From Yinghuangia seranimata (GTDB lineage Bacteria; Actinomycetota; Actinomycetes; Streptomycetales; Streptomycetaceae): a stretch of DNA of 64,000 nt. The position numbers and the translations under genes were made by a program. The DNA lies in assembly GCF_029953285.1 (NCBI RefSeq), contig NZ_JASAOI010000047.1:62001-126000 (forward strand), in the 5' to 3' direction. This document shows positions 14,127 to 21,670 of the stretch, one piece after another. The first letter of the stretch is position 1; each line of letters opens with the position of its first letter. The notes under the pieces are model-generated. The model was not told the origin of the DNA, did no database searches, and worked only from the letters and a program-made list of their open reading frames with translations.

Positions 14127-15830
14127 CTACTTCTGCGTCGCGATGTAGTAGGCCGGTCCGCAGGCGTCGGCGATGGCGCTGGGCGTAGCGGAGGTCCAGT
14201 TGTCGACCTGGGTCCTGCCGTCCGCGTACATCGCCGTCACGACGATGACGTACCGCTGTTGGACGCTGATGTAGCTGTTCACGTCCGCGCCCTGCGCCTG
14301 CCGGCACAGGTCGGCCGCCGGGCCCGACGCCGGACAGGCCATCCCGAACGACGAGGTTCCGCTCGCATGCGGGTGGTGGACGATCTGGTTCAGCTCGTTC
14401 CCGGTGTTCTCGGACTGCCGGCTGTTCGCGAACGGGAAGATCTGGACCGATGCGAGGATCGGCGAGGCATCGCCTCGGGCACCCGGGCCCGTGTACAGCG
14501 CGGTCAGAGCCCTGGTGCAGGCGGGGGCGGTCAGCTGCTCCGAGACTTCGCGGCTCATCGACGGCATGGAGCACGTCTGCTGGACGTCGCTCGAGGCGAG
14601 CGTGAAGACCGCTCCCAGCTGGTTCGTGACCGTCTTCGGAAGCAGCGCCGCGCCGGTCAGCGGCGCCGGGTCGACAGCGGCGTCGTCCAGGGCGGCCGTG
14701 TTGAAGGTGCGCGGCACCGACCGAGGGGTTCCGCCGTCGGCCGGGGACTTCGCCGCCCCCGTGCCGCGACCGCCCGAATCGTCGCCCCCGGTCAGGGTCA
14801 GCACCGCCGCGATCAGCCCGGCGCACACCGCCACGCCGCCGGCGGCGATCCAGGGGAGTCGGCGGCCTTTGGGGCGGATCGGGGGGTGCGGTCGCGGTTC
14901 GGTGGGCTTGTCCCAGTCGCCCGGTGGGATCCGCGGGTTCGGTTCCGTGTCGACCAGCCGCAGGGGAACGTCGGGTGGCGCGGCATGGCTCCCCGGCAGT
15001 GGGTCGATCGGCGGAGGCACGCCGGGGACGGTGATGGCACGCAGACGGGTCCGTACCTCGTCCGCGGTGGACGGCCTGTCCTTCGGCTCCTTGGCCAGCA
15101 AGGCCAAGACCAGCGCGTCGAGGTCGGCAGGGACGCCCGGCCGCTGCTCGCCCGGCCGGGTCGGTGCCTTGCGCAGGTGGGCGTTCATCATCGAGACCAT
15201 CCCCGTGGCCTCGAACGGGACCCTGCCGGTGAGGAGTTCGTGGAGCACGCAGCCGAGCGAGTACAGGTCCGAGCGGGCGTCTCCAGGCTGCTCGTCGAAG
15301 CGCTCCGGCGGCATGTACGCGACGGTGCCCAGCACCCTGCTGGACCGGTCGGTGGCCTCCATGAACCGGGCGATGCCGAAGTCCAGGATCTTGACGGTCC
15401 CGTCGCCGGTGAGCATCAGGTTCGCCGGCTTCAGGTCCCGGTGGACGATCCCGGCCGTGTGAGCGCGGACCAGCGCCGCGGCCGCCTCGGCGGCCCACCG
15501 CACGGCGTCCTTCACCGGAGGCGGCCCGTCGTCACGCAGCACGGTGGCCAGGTCGCGGCCCTCAACGAACTCCATCACCAGGAACAGCGATCCGTCCGCC
15601 GGATCGCGGCCGAGGTCGTGCACGGTCACCACCCCGGGGTGGTTGAGCGCCCCGGCCGTGCGGGCCTCGCGGAAGAACAGGTCGGCCCCGGACGTGTCCC
15701 CGTTCCGGCTCGGCAGCAGCTTGACCGCCACCCGCCGCTTCAGAACGCGGTCCCGCCCCTCCCAGACCTCGCCCATGCCGCCGCGGCCCAGGAACCGCAC
15801 GAGCTCGTACCGATCCGCCAGCACCCGCAC
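14127..15830 (-). CDS. transmembrane Ser/Thr protein kinase (PknB family)
   Basis: A protein of 567 residues. The kinase domain is about residues 8-270. It has the Gly loop GRGGMGEV, VAVKLL with the ATP Lys, HRDLKPANL (catalytic Asp), DFGIARF, and GTVAYMPPE at the activation-loop end. A Pro-rich linker leads to one transmembrane helix (AAGGVAVCAGLIAAVLTL, about 330). An extracytoplasmic domain of about 190 residues follows, with several Cys (QQTCSMPS, PACTRAL, MACPASG, DLCRQAQ, DACGPAYY) likely paired in disulfides. This sensor domain resembles PknH-type extracellular domains rather than PASTA repeats. Its ligand is unknown. It lies within the probable island. Confidence 0.9.
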   Translation of the reverse strand: MRVLADRYELVRFLGRGGMGEVWEGRDRVLKRRVAVKLLPSRNGDTSGADLFFREARTAGALNHPGVVTVHDLGRDPADGSLFLVMEFVEGRDLATVLRDDGPPPVKDAVRWAAEAAAALVRAHTAGIVHRDLKPANLMLTGDGTVKILDFGIARFMEATDRSSRVLGTVAYMPPERFDEQPGDARSDLYSLGCVLHELLTGRVPFEATGMVSMMNAHLRKAPTRPGEQRPGVPADLDALVLALLAKEPKDRPSTADEVRTRLRAITVPGVPPPIDPLPGSHAAPPDVPLRLVDTEPNPRIPPGDWDKPTEPRPHPPIRPKGRRLPWIAAGGVAVCAGLIAAVLTLTGGDDSGGRGTGAAKSPADGGTPRSVPRTFNTAALDDAAVDPAPLTGAALLPKTVTNQLGAVFTLASSDVQQTCSMPSMSREVSEQLTAPACTRALTALYTGPGARGDASPILASVQIFPFANSRQSENTGNELNQIVHHPHASGTSSFGMACPASGPAADLCRQAQGADVNSYISVQQRYVIVVTAMYADGRTQVDNWTSATPSAIADACGPAYYIATQK

Positions 15831-16055
15831 GTCTGCAACCCCCGTACTCGAACGCCCGCTCCACCCCGGACTGCGGACGAGCGCCCCTATCCTGCCGCGT
15901 AGGCGTCGGTCGGCGGGGAGTACAGGCGACGGCCTGGACCGGCGGTCGGGCCCGTTCGGGCCGGACCGTGGCGCGAAGGCATGCGCCTACCTCCAGCCGA
16001 AGGGCGGTTTGCCGGTACGGCATTTGTCGGTATGGCCAATGTTCCCCGGACCACC

Positions 16056-16073
16056 GCCGATGCCAGCATCGGC
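16056..16073. promoter_or_regulatory. palindrome directly upstream of the second aquaporin
   Basis: GCCGATGC-CA-GCATCGGC is a near-continuous inverted repeat ending 2 nt before the ATG at 16076, where a ribosome site would be expected. It could be an operator or an mRNA hairpin that blocks the start. Further upstream, TGCCGgtaCGGCA and TGTCGgtaTGGCC repeat at about 16011-16036. The 245-bp gap 15831-16075 shows no gene. Confidence 0.55.
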
Positions 16074-16075
16074 AC

Positions 16076-16933
16076 ATGCCGAACCAGCCGCCGCCGCTTC
16101 CGGACGCCGCCACCACGGTGCTGCCGCTCCGCGTACCGTCGCCCCGTGCGCGGCGCGGCGACGTCCAGGAGCCACCGCGCAGCGCGGCGACGCCCGCGAC
16201 GCCGCCCGAACCGGCGGATCAGCAGGCCGCCCCGCCGGCACCCTCCATACCCCTCGCGCGGCGCGCGGCCGGGGAGTTCGTCGGGACGGCGGCCCTCGTC
16301 GCGGTCGTGGTCGGCTCCGGCATCCAGGCCACCACTCTGTCGTCCGACGTCGGGGTCCAGCTCCTCGCCAACGTCCTCGCGACGGTTCTCGGGCTCGGTG
16401 TGCTGATCCTGCTGCTCGGACCGGTCTCCGGGGCGCACTTCAACCCCGTGGTCACGCTCGCCGAGTGGTGGACCGCCCGGCACCGAGCAGCGGGCGCCAC
16501 CGCCCGGGAGGTCGCCTCATACGTCGCCGCCCAAACCGCGGGCGCGATCTGCGGCGCGGTGCTCGCCGACGCGATGTTCGACCGCGCCCTCGTCGAGTGG
16601 TCCACCCAGGACCGGTCCGCCGGACACCTCCTGCTCGGCGAAGTCGTCGCCACAGCGGGGCTGGTGTTGCTGGTGTCCGGCCTCGCCCGGACGGGCCGCC
16701 TGCGGTTCGCGCCGGTCGCCGTCGCCGCGTACGTCGGTGCCGCGATCTGGTTCACCTCGTCCGCCTCGTTCGCCAACCCCGCGGTGACCGTCGGGCGTTC
16801 CTTCAGCGACACCTTCACCGGCATAGAACCGGCATCGGTCCCGGGATTCATAGCCGCCCAGTGCCTCGGCGGCGCGGTCGGCCTCGCCCTGGCGGCCCTC
16901 CTCTTCGGCCGCCCGACAGATCGGCGCGCCTGA
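16076..16933 (+). CDS. second aquaporin / MIP channel, paralogue of 6285-7061
   Basis: A protein of 285 residues. From the first helix onward it is nearly the same as the aquaporin at 6285-7061: LARRAAGEFVGTAALVAVVVGSG, HFNPVVTLAEWW, FANPAVTVGRSFSDTF. The N-terminal tail is longer (about 60 residues, Pro/Ala/Arg-rich) and unrelated in detail. The start ATG 16076 has no visible Shine-Dalgarno and is preceded by an 18-bp palindrome. It stands alone, divergent from the kinase, close to the tRNA end of the island. It may be a second arsenite channel with separate control, or a divergent copy with another solute. Confidence 0.83.
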   Translation: MPNQPPPLPDAATTVLPLRVPSPRARRGDVQEPPRSAATPATPPEPADQQAAPPAPSIPLARRAAGEFVGTAALVAVVVGSGIQATTLSSDVGVQLLANVLATVLGLGVLILLLGPVSGAHFNPVVTLAEWWTARHRAAGATAREVASYVAAQTAGAICGAVLADAMFDRALVEWSTQDRSAGHLLLGEVVATAGLVLLVSGLARTGRLRFAPVAVAAYVGAAIWFTSSASFANPAVTVGRSFSDTFTGIEPASVPGFIAAQCLGGAVGLALAALLFGRPTDRRA

Positions 16934-17233
16934 CCTGTCCAGGACAGGCCGTCCCAGGTCCAGCTCGCCCAGCTCACCGACCGTGTGACCGGCCAGGGAC
17001 TGATGGACCGGAACGAGATCCGCACACTCGTTGAATCCCTCGGCGGGCTGCCTGGAATCCTGAAGAGGGGCGACTCGGCCGCAAAGCACGAGGTTTATGA
17101 GCTGCTGGGGCTGCGCCTGCGCTACGACCACAAAACGCGAACGGTGATGGTCGAAACTCGACCATCACCGTCTATGTGCGTAGTGAAAGTGTCCGAGGGG
17201 GGACTTGAACCCCCATGCCCTTGCGGGCACTAG
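16934..17233 (+). pseudogene. 5'-truncated site-specific recombinase remnant
   Basis: The open frame from 16934 has no proper start and reads QLTDRVTGQGLMDRNEIRTL, then LVESLGGLPGILKRGDSAAK and HEVYELLGLRLRYDHKTRTV. This is the C-terminal pattern of actinobacterial serine recombinases (LVESLGG...VYxxLGLRLxY). The catalytic domain is missing; the aquaporin gene ends immediately upstream. The frame runs into the tRNA-Leu gene and stops at 17231. A GTG at 16985 could start a short peptide but is unlikely to matter. It marks the edge of an integrated element. Confidence 0.65.
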
Positions 17234-17273
17234 CACCTCAAGCTAGCGCGTCTGCCTATTCCGCCACCCGGAC
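17190..17273 (-). tRNA. tRNA-Leu (anticodon GAG)
   Basis: An 84-nt tRNA can be folded on the minus strand. The 7-bp acceptor stem pairs 5' GTCCGGG with 3' CTCGGAC (one G-U). The anticodon stem CTAGC/GCTAG encloses TTGAGGT, giving GAG. A long variable arm (TGCCCGCAAGGGCA) marks a class II tRNA, and the T arm has GGTTCAAGTCC. CCA is not encoded. The recombinase remnant abuts the 3' end, as expected for an integration site. Confidence 0.93.
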
Positions 17274-17446
17274 CGGGTGTGTGGGCGTGGCCTTTGGGGC
17301 CGTGCCGACGTGGAGAACTGTATCAAAGATCGGGGGGTGGGCCGGCCGGGGGTGTGGTGGGCGCGGCGGGGTGGGCGGGGACATGTGGGGGACGTAGGCG
17401 GGGTGCAGGATGGGGCGGGCAGAGGTGTGGACGACGAGGAGGCGTG

Positions 17447-18781
17447 ATGGCTGAGGGTGCCGGCGTGGGGACGGGTGCTGTGGGTGGCGGCGAGGCGGAG
17501 GTCGCGGAGCTCTGCCGGGACCTGATCCGGATCGACACGAGCAACTTCGGGGACGGGAGCGGGCCCGGGGAGCGCGGGGCGGCGGAGTTCGTCGCGGAGA
17601 AGCTGGCCGAGGTGGGGCTGGAGCCGGAGATCTTCGAGTCGGCCAAGGGGCGGGCCAGTGTCGTGGTGCGGGTGGAGGGGGAGGACCGGAGCCGGCCCGG
17701 GCTGCTGATCCACGGGCACACGGACGTGGTGCCGGCGAACGCGGCCGACTGGACGTACGACCCGTTCTCCGGGGAGATCGCCGACGGCTGCGTGTGGGGC
17801 CGCGGGGCGGTCGACATGAAGGACATGGACGCGATGGTGCTCGCGGTCATGCGGGACCGGCTGCGGACCGGGCGGAAGCCTCCGCGCGACGTGGTGCTGG
17901 CGTTCCTGGCGGACGAGGAGGCCGGCGGCACGTACGGCGCCCGGTACCTGGTCGACCAGAAGCCCGAGCTGTTCGAGGGGTGCAACGAGGCGATCGGGGA
18001 GGTGGGCGGGTTCTCGTTCACGGTGAACGACGACCTGCGGCTGTATCTCATCGAGACGGCCGAGAAGGGCATGGAGTGGATGAAGCTGGTCGTCGACGGG
18101 ACGGCCGGCCACGGGTCGATGATCAACAAGGACAACGCGATCGTGGAGTTGTCGCGGGCGATCACGCGGCTGGGGGAGTACCAGTTCCCGCTGCGGCTGA
18201 CGAAGTCGGTGCGGGCGTTCCTGGAGGAGGTCTCGGACGCGCTCGGGATCGAGCTGGACCCGGACGACCCCGAGGCGGCGATCGAGAAGCTCGGGCCGAT
18301 CGCCCGGATCATCGGCGCGACGGTGCGCAACACGGCGCAGCCGACGATGCTCGGCTCCGGCTACAAGGTGAACGTGATTCCCGGCCAGGCGACCGCGCAC
18401 GTGGACGGCCGGTTCCTGCCGGGCTACGAGGACGAGTTCTTCGAGCAGCTGGACGCCGTGCTGGGCCCGCGTGTCCGGCGTGAGCGGGTGCACGGCGACC
18501 GCGCGCTGGAGACCGACTTCGACGGCGCCCTGGTCGAGGCCATGGCGGCCGCGCTGAAGGCGGAGGACCCGGCGGCGCGGGCCGTACCGTACTGCCTTTC
18601 GGGCGGGACGGACGCCAAGTCGTTCGCCGACCTGGGCATCCGGTGCTTCGGTTTCGCGCCGCTGAAGCTGCCCGCGGACCTGGACTTCGCGGGCATGTTC
18701 CACGGCGTCGACGAGCGCGTTCCGGTGGACGGCCTGAAGTTCGGCGTGCGCGTGCTCGACCGGTTCATCGACGCCTGCTGA
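17447..18781 (+). CDS. M20 family metallopeptidase (ArgE/DapE/ACY1-like)
   Basis: A protein of 444 residues. The zinc ligands of the M20 family are all present: His in LLIHGHTDVVP, Asp in GAVDMKDMD, Glu-Glu in LADEEAGG, and the C-terminal His in FHGVDERV. The dimerisation domain (TAGHGSM...GYKVNVIPGQA) lies between. The start ATG 17447 has GAGGAGG 5-6 nt upstream. The family hydrolyses amide bonds of N-acylated amino acids or dipeptides in the cytoplasm; the substrate is not predictable. It is the first core gene after the tRNA. Confidence 0.9.
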   Translation: MAEGAGVGTGAVGGGEAEVAELCRDLIRIDTSNFGDGSGPGERGAAEFVAEKLAEVGLEPEIFESAKGRASVVVRVEGEDRSRPGLLIHGHTDVVPANAADWTYDPFSGEIADGCVWGRGAVDMKDMDAMVLAVMRDRLRTGRKPPRDVVLAFLADEEAGGTYGARYLVDQKPELFEGCNEAIGEVGGFSFTVNDDLRLYLIETAEKGMEWMKLVVDGTAGHGSMINKDNAIVELSRAITRLGEYQFPLRLTKSVRAFLEEVSDALGIELDPDDPEAAIEKLGPIARIIGATVRNTAQPTMLGSGYKVNVIPGQATAHVDGRFLPGYEDEFFEQLDAVLGPRVRRERVHGDRALETDFDGALVEAMAAALKAEDPAARAVPYCLSGGTDAKSFADLGIRCFGFAPLKLPADLDFAGMFHGVDERVPVDGLKFGVRVLDRFIDAC

Positions 18782-18906
18782 CCCTCCGCAAGATCAACCC
18801 TAAAAGGTGAATCGCCGACCGGGTGCGTAGCCTCGCCAAACCGATGTCGTTTCCCCTTGTGCGGCTCCCAAGCGGGCCGTGGTTCCGACAAGGAGGACTG
18901 AAACAC

Positions 18907-19146
18907 ATGAAGAAGATGGGCAAGGTCGCGGTTCTGGCCCTCGCGACCGGTGGACTGGCGCTCGCGGGCACCGGCGCGGCGATGGCGGACGCGGACGCCA
19001 ACAGCGCGGCCGTGGGCTCCCCCGGTGTCGGCTCGGGCAACGACATCGAGGTGCCGATCCACATCCCCGTGAACGTGTGCGGCAACAGCGTCAGCGTGAT
19101 CGGCCTGCTGAACCCCACGTTCGGCAACTTCTGCGCCAACGCCTGA
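18907..19146 (+). CDS. short chaplin
   Basis: A protein of 79 residues. A Sec signal peptide (KKMGKVAVLALATGGLALAG, cleavage near AMA-DADAN) precedes one chaplin domain of about 45 residues with the motif GNxxxVPxHxPVNVCGNSVSVIGLLNPTFGNxCAN and its two Cys. Short chaplins self-assemble into amyloid-like films that let aerial hyphae leave the surface. AGGAGG lies 10 nt before the ATG. A hairpin follows the stop. A second chaplin-type gene starts 254 nt downstream. Confidence 0.95.
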   Translation: MKKMGKVAVLALATGGLALAGTGAAMADADANSAAVGSPGVGSGNDIEVPIHIPVNVCGNSVSVIGLLNPTFGNFCANA

Positions 19147-19164
19147 TTCGTCGCGTAGCGAACG

Positions 19165-19189
19165 GCCCCGGGACCTGCGGTTCCGGGGC
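19165..19189 (+). terminator. terminator after the short chaplin
   Basis: An 11-bp stem (19165-19175 and 19179-19189, one G-T pair) with a 3-nt loop is followed by TGTTTCGC, 18 nt past the stop. The rest of the 254-bp gap to 19401 is likely the promoter of the next chaplin gene. Confidence 0.75.
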
Positions 19190-19400
19190 TGTTTCGCATG
19201 CCCGCGTACGGAGTTCGAGCCCGACGGGGGAGGTCCACGAATGGGGGAATGGGATGGTCGTAGGAAATCCTGAATCTCATCCGAACGAGCGAAAATAACG
19301 TCCGTACGTGCCGAGTTAAGTGACTTGAACTGATCGAACCCTGTTAATGCCGTTGCGGGGTATCTCCCGCCCCTCACACGGAAGACACAGGGGAACTCCT

Positions 19401-20387
19401 ATGCAACAGCTTGCCAAGAAGGGGCTGTTGGTGGCTGTCGCGGCCTCGGGCGCACTAGCGTCCGCGTCCGTCGGCATCGCCAACGCCGGCAGCGGTGCGC
19501 AAGGGGCCGCCGTGGGCTCACCGGGTGTGGCTTCGGGCAATGTCGTGCAGGTACCGGTCCACGTGCCGGTGAACGTATGCGGCAACACTGTCAATGTCGT
19601 GGGTCTCCTGAACCCGGCCTTCGGCAACAAGTGCGCGAACGTGTCCGGCTACAAGCCGCCGCACACGACGCCGCACTGCGGCACCAACCCGACCTGCCCG
19701 CCCACGCTGGGCCCGCCGCCTTCGTCGCCGCCTCCGCCGCCGACGACGCACAAGCCGCCGACGACGCACAAGCCGCCGGCGTGCGCTCCGGTCGAGACCT
19801 GCCCGCCGACGACGCACAAGCCGCCGACGACGATGCCGCCGCCCACGACGCACAGGCCGCCGTCGACGATGCCGCCTCCGCCGCCGACGTCGCACAAGCC
19901 GCCGTGGACGATGCCGCCGCCGCCCACGACGTCGTGCCCGCCGCCTCCGCCGCCCACGACGTGCCCGCCGACCACGCGTCCGCCGACCACGCATCCGCCG
20001 ACGACGAGGCCGCCGACCACGCATCCGCCGACGACCACGCCGCCTACGACGACGCCGCCGACCACGGCGCCGCCGACGACGACCCCGCCGACGACCACGC
20101 CGCCTACGACGACGCCGCCGACCACGGCGCCGCCCACGACGACGCCGCCGACGACCAAGCCGCCCACCAGCGGTCCGCCGTCGACCAAGCCGCCCACGAC
20201 GGCCCCGCCCGCCAGCACTCCGCCGGCCGGGACCAACGGTGGCGGTACGACCGGGGGCAACACCACTCCCCCCAAGCACGGTCTCGCGAGGACCGGCGCC
20301 GCCACCATGGTGCTGGCTCCCGCGGGCGTCGCGTTCCTGCTCGGCGGTGTGATCCTCTACCGCCGCTCCCGGCCGAACCAGGGCTGA
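19401..20387 (+). CDS. long, wall-anchored chaplin-like protein with Pro/Thr-rich stalk
   Basis: A protein of 328 residues. A signal peptide (about 1-29) is followed by a single chaplin domain (about 32-80, PVNVCGNTVNVVGLLNPAFGNKCAN). A stalk of about 205 residues, built from PPTT, PPTTH and PPTTK units, comes next. The sorting signal LARTG (about 295), a hydrophobic helix and YRRSR close the protein. LAXTG is the sortase E motif used by Streptomyces long chaplins. Those normally carry two chaplin domains; this one has one domain on a mucin-like stalk. It would display the chaplin domain away from the wall. Confidence 0.93.
   Translation: MQQLAKKGLLVAVAASGALASASVGIANAGSGAQGAAVGSPGVASGNVVQVPVHVPVNVCGNTVNVVGLLNPAFGNKCANVSGYKPPHTTPHCGTNPTCPPTLGPPPSSPPPPPTTHKPPTTHKPPACAPVETCPPTTHKPPTTMPPPTTHRPPSTMPPPPPTSHKPPWTMPPPPTTSCPPPPPPTTCPPTTRPPTTHPPTTRPPTTHPPTTTPPTTTPPTTAPPTTTPPTTTPPTTTPPTTAPPTTTPPTTKPPTSGPPSTKPPTTAPPASTPPAGTNGGGTTGGNTTPPKHGLARTGAATMVLAPAGVAFLLGGVILYRRSRPNQG
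19737..20250 (+). repeat. Pro/Thr coding repeat (PPTT units)
   Basis: Imperfect 9-12 nt units (CCGCCGACGACG and variants) repeat through the stalk of the long chaplin, with a 63-nt block around 20027-20089 repeated almost exactly at 20087-20149. All other frames are open here only because of the repeat. Confidence 0.85.
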
Positions 20388-20436
20388 GCGCGGCACTGAG
20401 GGTGCCCTAGGGCAACCGGCGAGAAGCACGAAAACA

Positions 20437-20480
20437 GCGAAGGCCGTCCACTCCGCGTAGAGCGGGTGGGCGGCCTTCGC
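20437..20480 (+). terminator. terminator after the long chaplin gene
   Basis: A 15-bp stem (20437-20451 and 20466-20480, one mismatch) with a 14-nt loop lies between the long chaplin and the convergent DUF5703 gene. Confidence 0.8.
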
Positions 20481-20518
20481 CGTGCGGAGGACGGGACCTT
20501 ACGTGTGGTGCGGGAGGG

Positions 20519-20719
20519 TCAGAACGTGCGCAGCTGACGGATGATCCTTCGGCGCAGGACCACCTTGCGGCTGCCGTCCCTGCGGATCGTCAGCCGATCC
20601 AACTCCCACAGCCCGTACTCCGCGTGCTCGGTCAGGATGCGCCGAGCGTCGCCGCGCGACGTGCCGCGCGGCAGGTGCAGCTGCTGGAACTCGTAGTCCG
20701 CCAATCGATCACCCCACAT
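20519..20719 (-). CDS. DUF5703 family protein
   Basis: A protein of 66 residues matching a small Streptomyces-type family: DYEFQQLHLPRGTSRGDARRIL, EHAEYGLWELDRL, RRDGSRKVVLRRRIIRQ. It is basic, with no signal or membrane segment. I used ATG 20719 because family members begin just before the YEF segment; a GTG at 20788 would add 23 residues. Function unknown. Confidence 0.75.
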   Translation of the reverse strand: MWGDRLADYEFQQLHLPRGTSRGDARRILTEHAEYGLWELDRLTIRRDGSRKVVLRRRIIRQLRTF

Positions 20720-20816
20720 AGCCCGGACAGTTACGAACCACCGATTCACCAACGTATCGGCATCCGGCATCACAACCATTGTGCGCAACCGGGGCTGTTG
20801 CGGATAGCGTCATGCC

Positions 20817-21443
20817 ATGACCGGTGTTGCTGAGCCCACCCCCGAGCAGGTCCGAGCAGCCGCTGAGGCACTCAAGTCGGCCGTCGACCGCCACCTGGCC
20901 GCCGTCGAGCGGCGGCAGGGCGAGAGCGACCCGGCCGTGTTCGCCGCGTACGACGAACTGGCCGCCGCGGCCGAGGCGTACGACGAGGTGCTCTACGACG
21001 TCTACGACGAGGTCACGCCGTTCGAGGTGCCCGACCGCTCCGAGGCCGAGGACTACCTCGGCCCGGAGAACCCGGACGCCATCAGCGTGCTGATCCGTCG
21101 CGACTACATCGTCAAGGACGCGCTCACGCTCCTCGACCACGCCCGCCGCGCCGACGCCGAGTCGGACGAGCCGGGCGGCGGCGAGGGCGTCGAGACGACG
21201 TCCACCGCGCTCGCGGTGCTGTTCGACGTCTACGACCCCGACGAGATCGCCGCACGCGCCGAGGAACTCGGGCTGGAGTCGGGCGACTCGACGCTGTGGG
21301 TCGCGGCCGTCGAGCAGGGCGACCCGGGGGAGTGGCTCGACGCGCCGTTCGACGACATCGACCCGCGCGGCGTGATCTACCGCTTCGAGACGAGCACGGC
21401 GTACGAGGACGACCTCGAGGCGCTGGAGGAAGACCTGCGCTGA
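20817..21443 (+). CDS. conserved acidic protein of unknown function
   Basis: A protein of 208 residues, rich in Asp and Glu (long runs such as AYDEVLYDVYDEV and YEDDLEALEEDL), with no signal peptide, membrane helix or known catalytic motif. The N-terminal half is probably alpha-helical and the C-terminal half mixed. The ATG is preceded by a possible -10 (GATAGCGT) about 8 nt upstream, so the mRNA may be leaderless. I recognise the type from actinomycete genomes but cannot name a family. Confidence 0.75.
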   Translation: MTGVAEPTPEQVRAAAEALKSAVDRHLAAVERRQGESDPAVFAAYDELAAAAEAYDEVLYDVYDEVTPFEVPDRSEAEDYLGPENPDAISVLIRRDYIVKDALTLLDHARRADAESDEPGGGEGVETTSTALAVLFDVYDPDEIAARAEELGLESGDSTLWVAAVEQGDPGEWLDAPFDDIDPRGVIYRFETSTAYEDDLEALEEDLR

Positions 21444-21494
21444 CGCGCGACGGGCCGACGGTCGGGGTCGGCCGCCGACGAGGCCCGGGTTATG

Positions 21495-21575
21495 GGCGGA
21501 CGCCGCGACGGATGCCCGCCTGGGCCTGACCTGCCGCCGGTGGGATCGGGGCGGACGCCGCGACGGACGCCCGCC
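21495..21575. repeat. two 26-bp direct repeats in an intergenic gap
   Basis: A 26-bp unit (21495-21520 and 21550-21575, one mismatch), each followed by a similar CTGACCTG tail, is repeated with a 55-bp period in the 227-bp gap between convergent genes. No gene is seen in the gap. Confidence 0.65.
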
Positions 21576-21670
21576 CCAGGCTGACCTGGCTGCTCCTGCC
21601 GGACCGCGCCTGGCCCGGCCGTGCCGGACATGGCCGCGCCCGACCCGGCCGTTCGGCCGGGTGGTCGGCG

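Noticed and set aside
16985-17233. A small independent gene from GTG 16985
   Set aside because: Sequence matches the end of recombinases, has no ribosome site, and runs into the tRNA gene; better explained as a remnant.
19518-20429. Long Arg/Gly- and Val/Gly-rich frames opposite the long chaplin
   Set aside because: They arise from the PPTT-coding repeat read on the other strand; no start signal and no domain.
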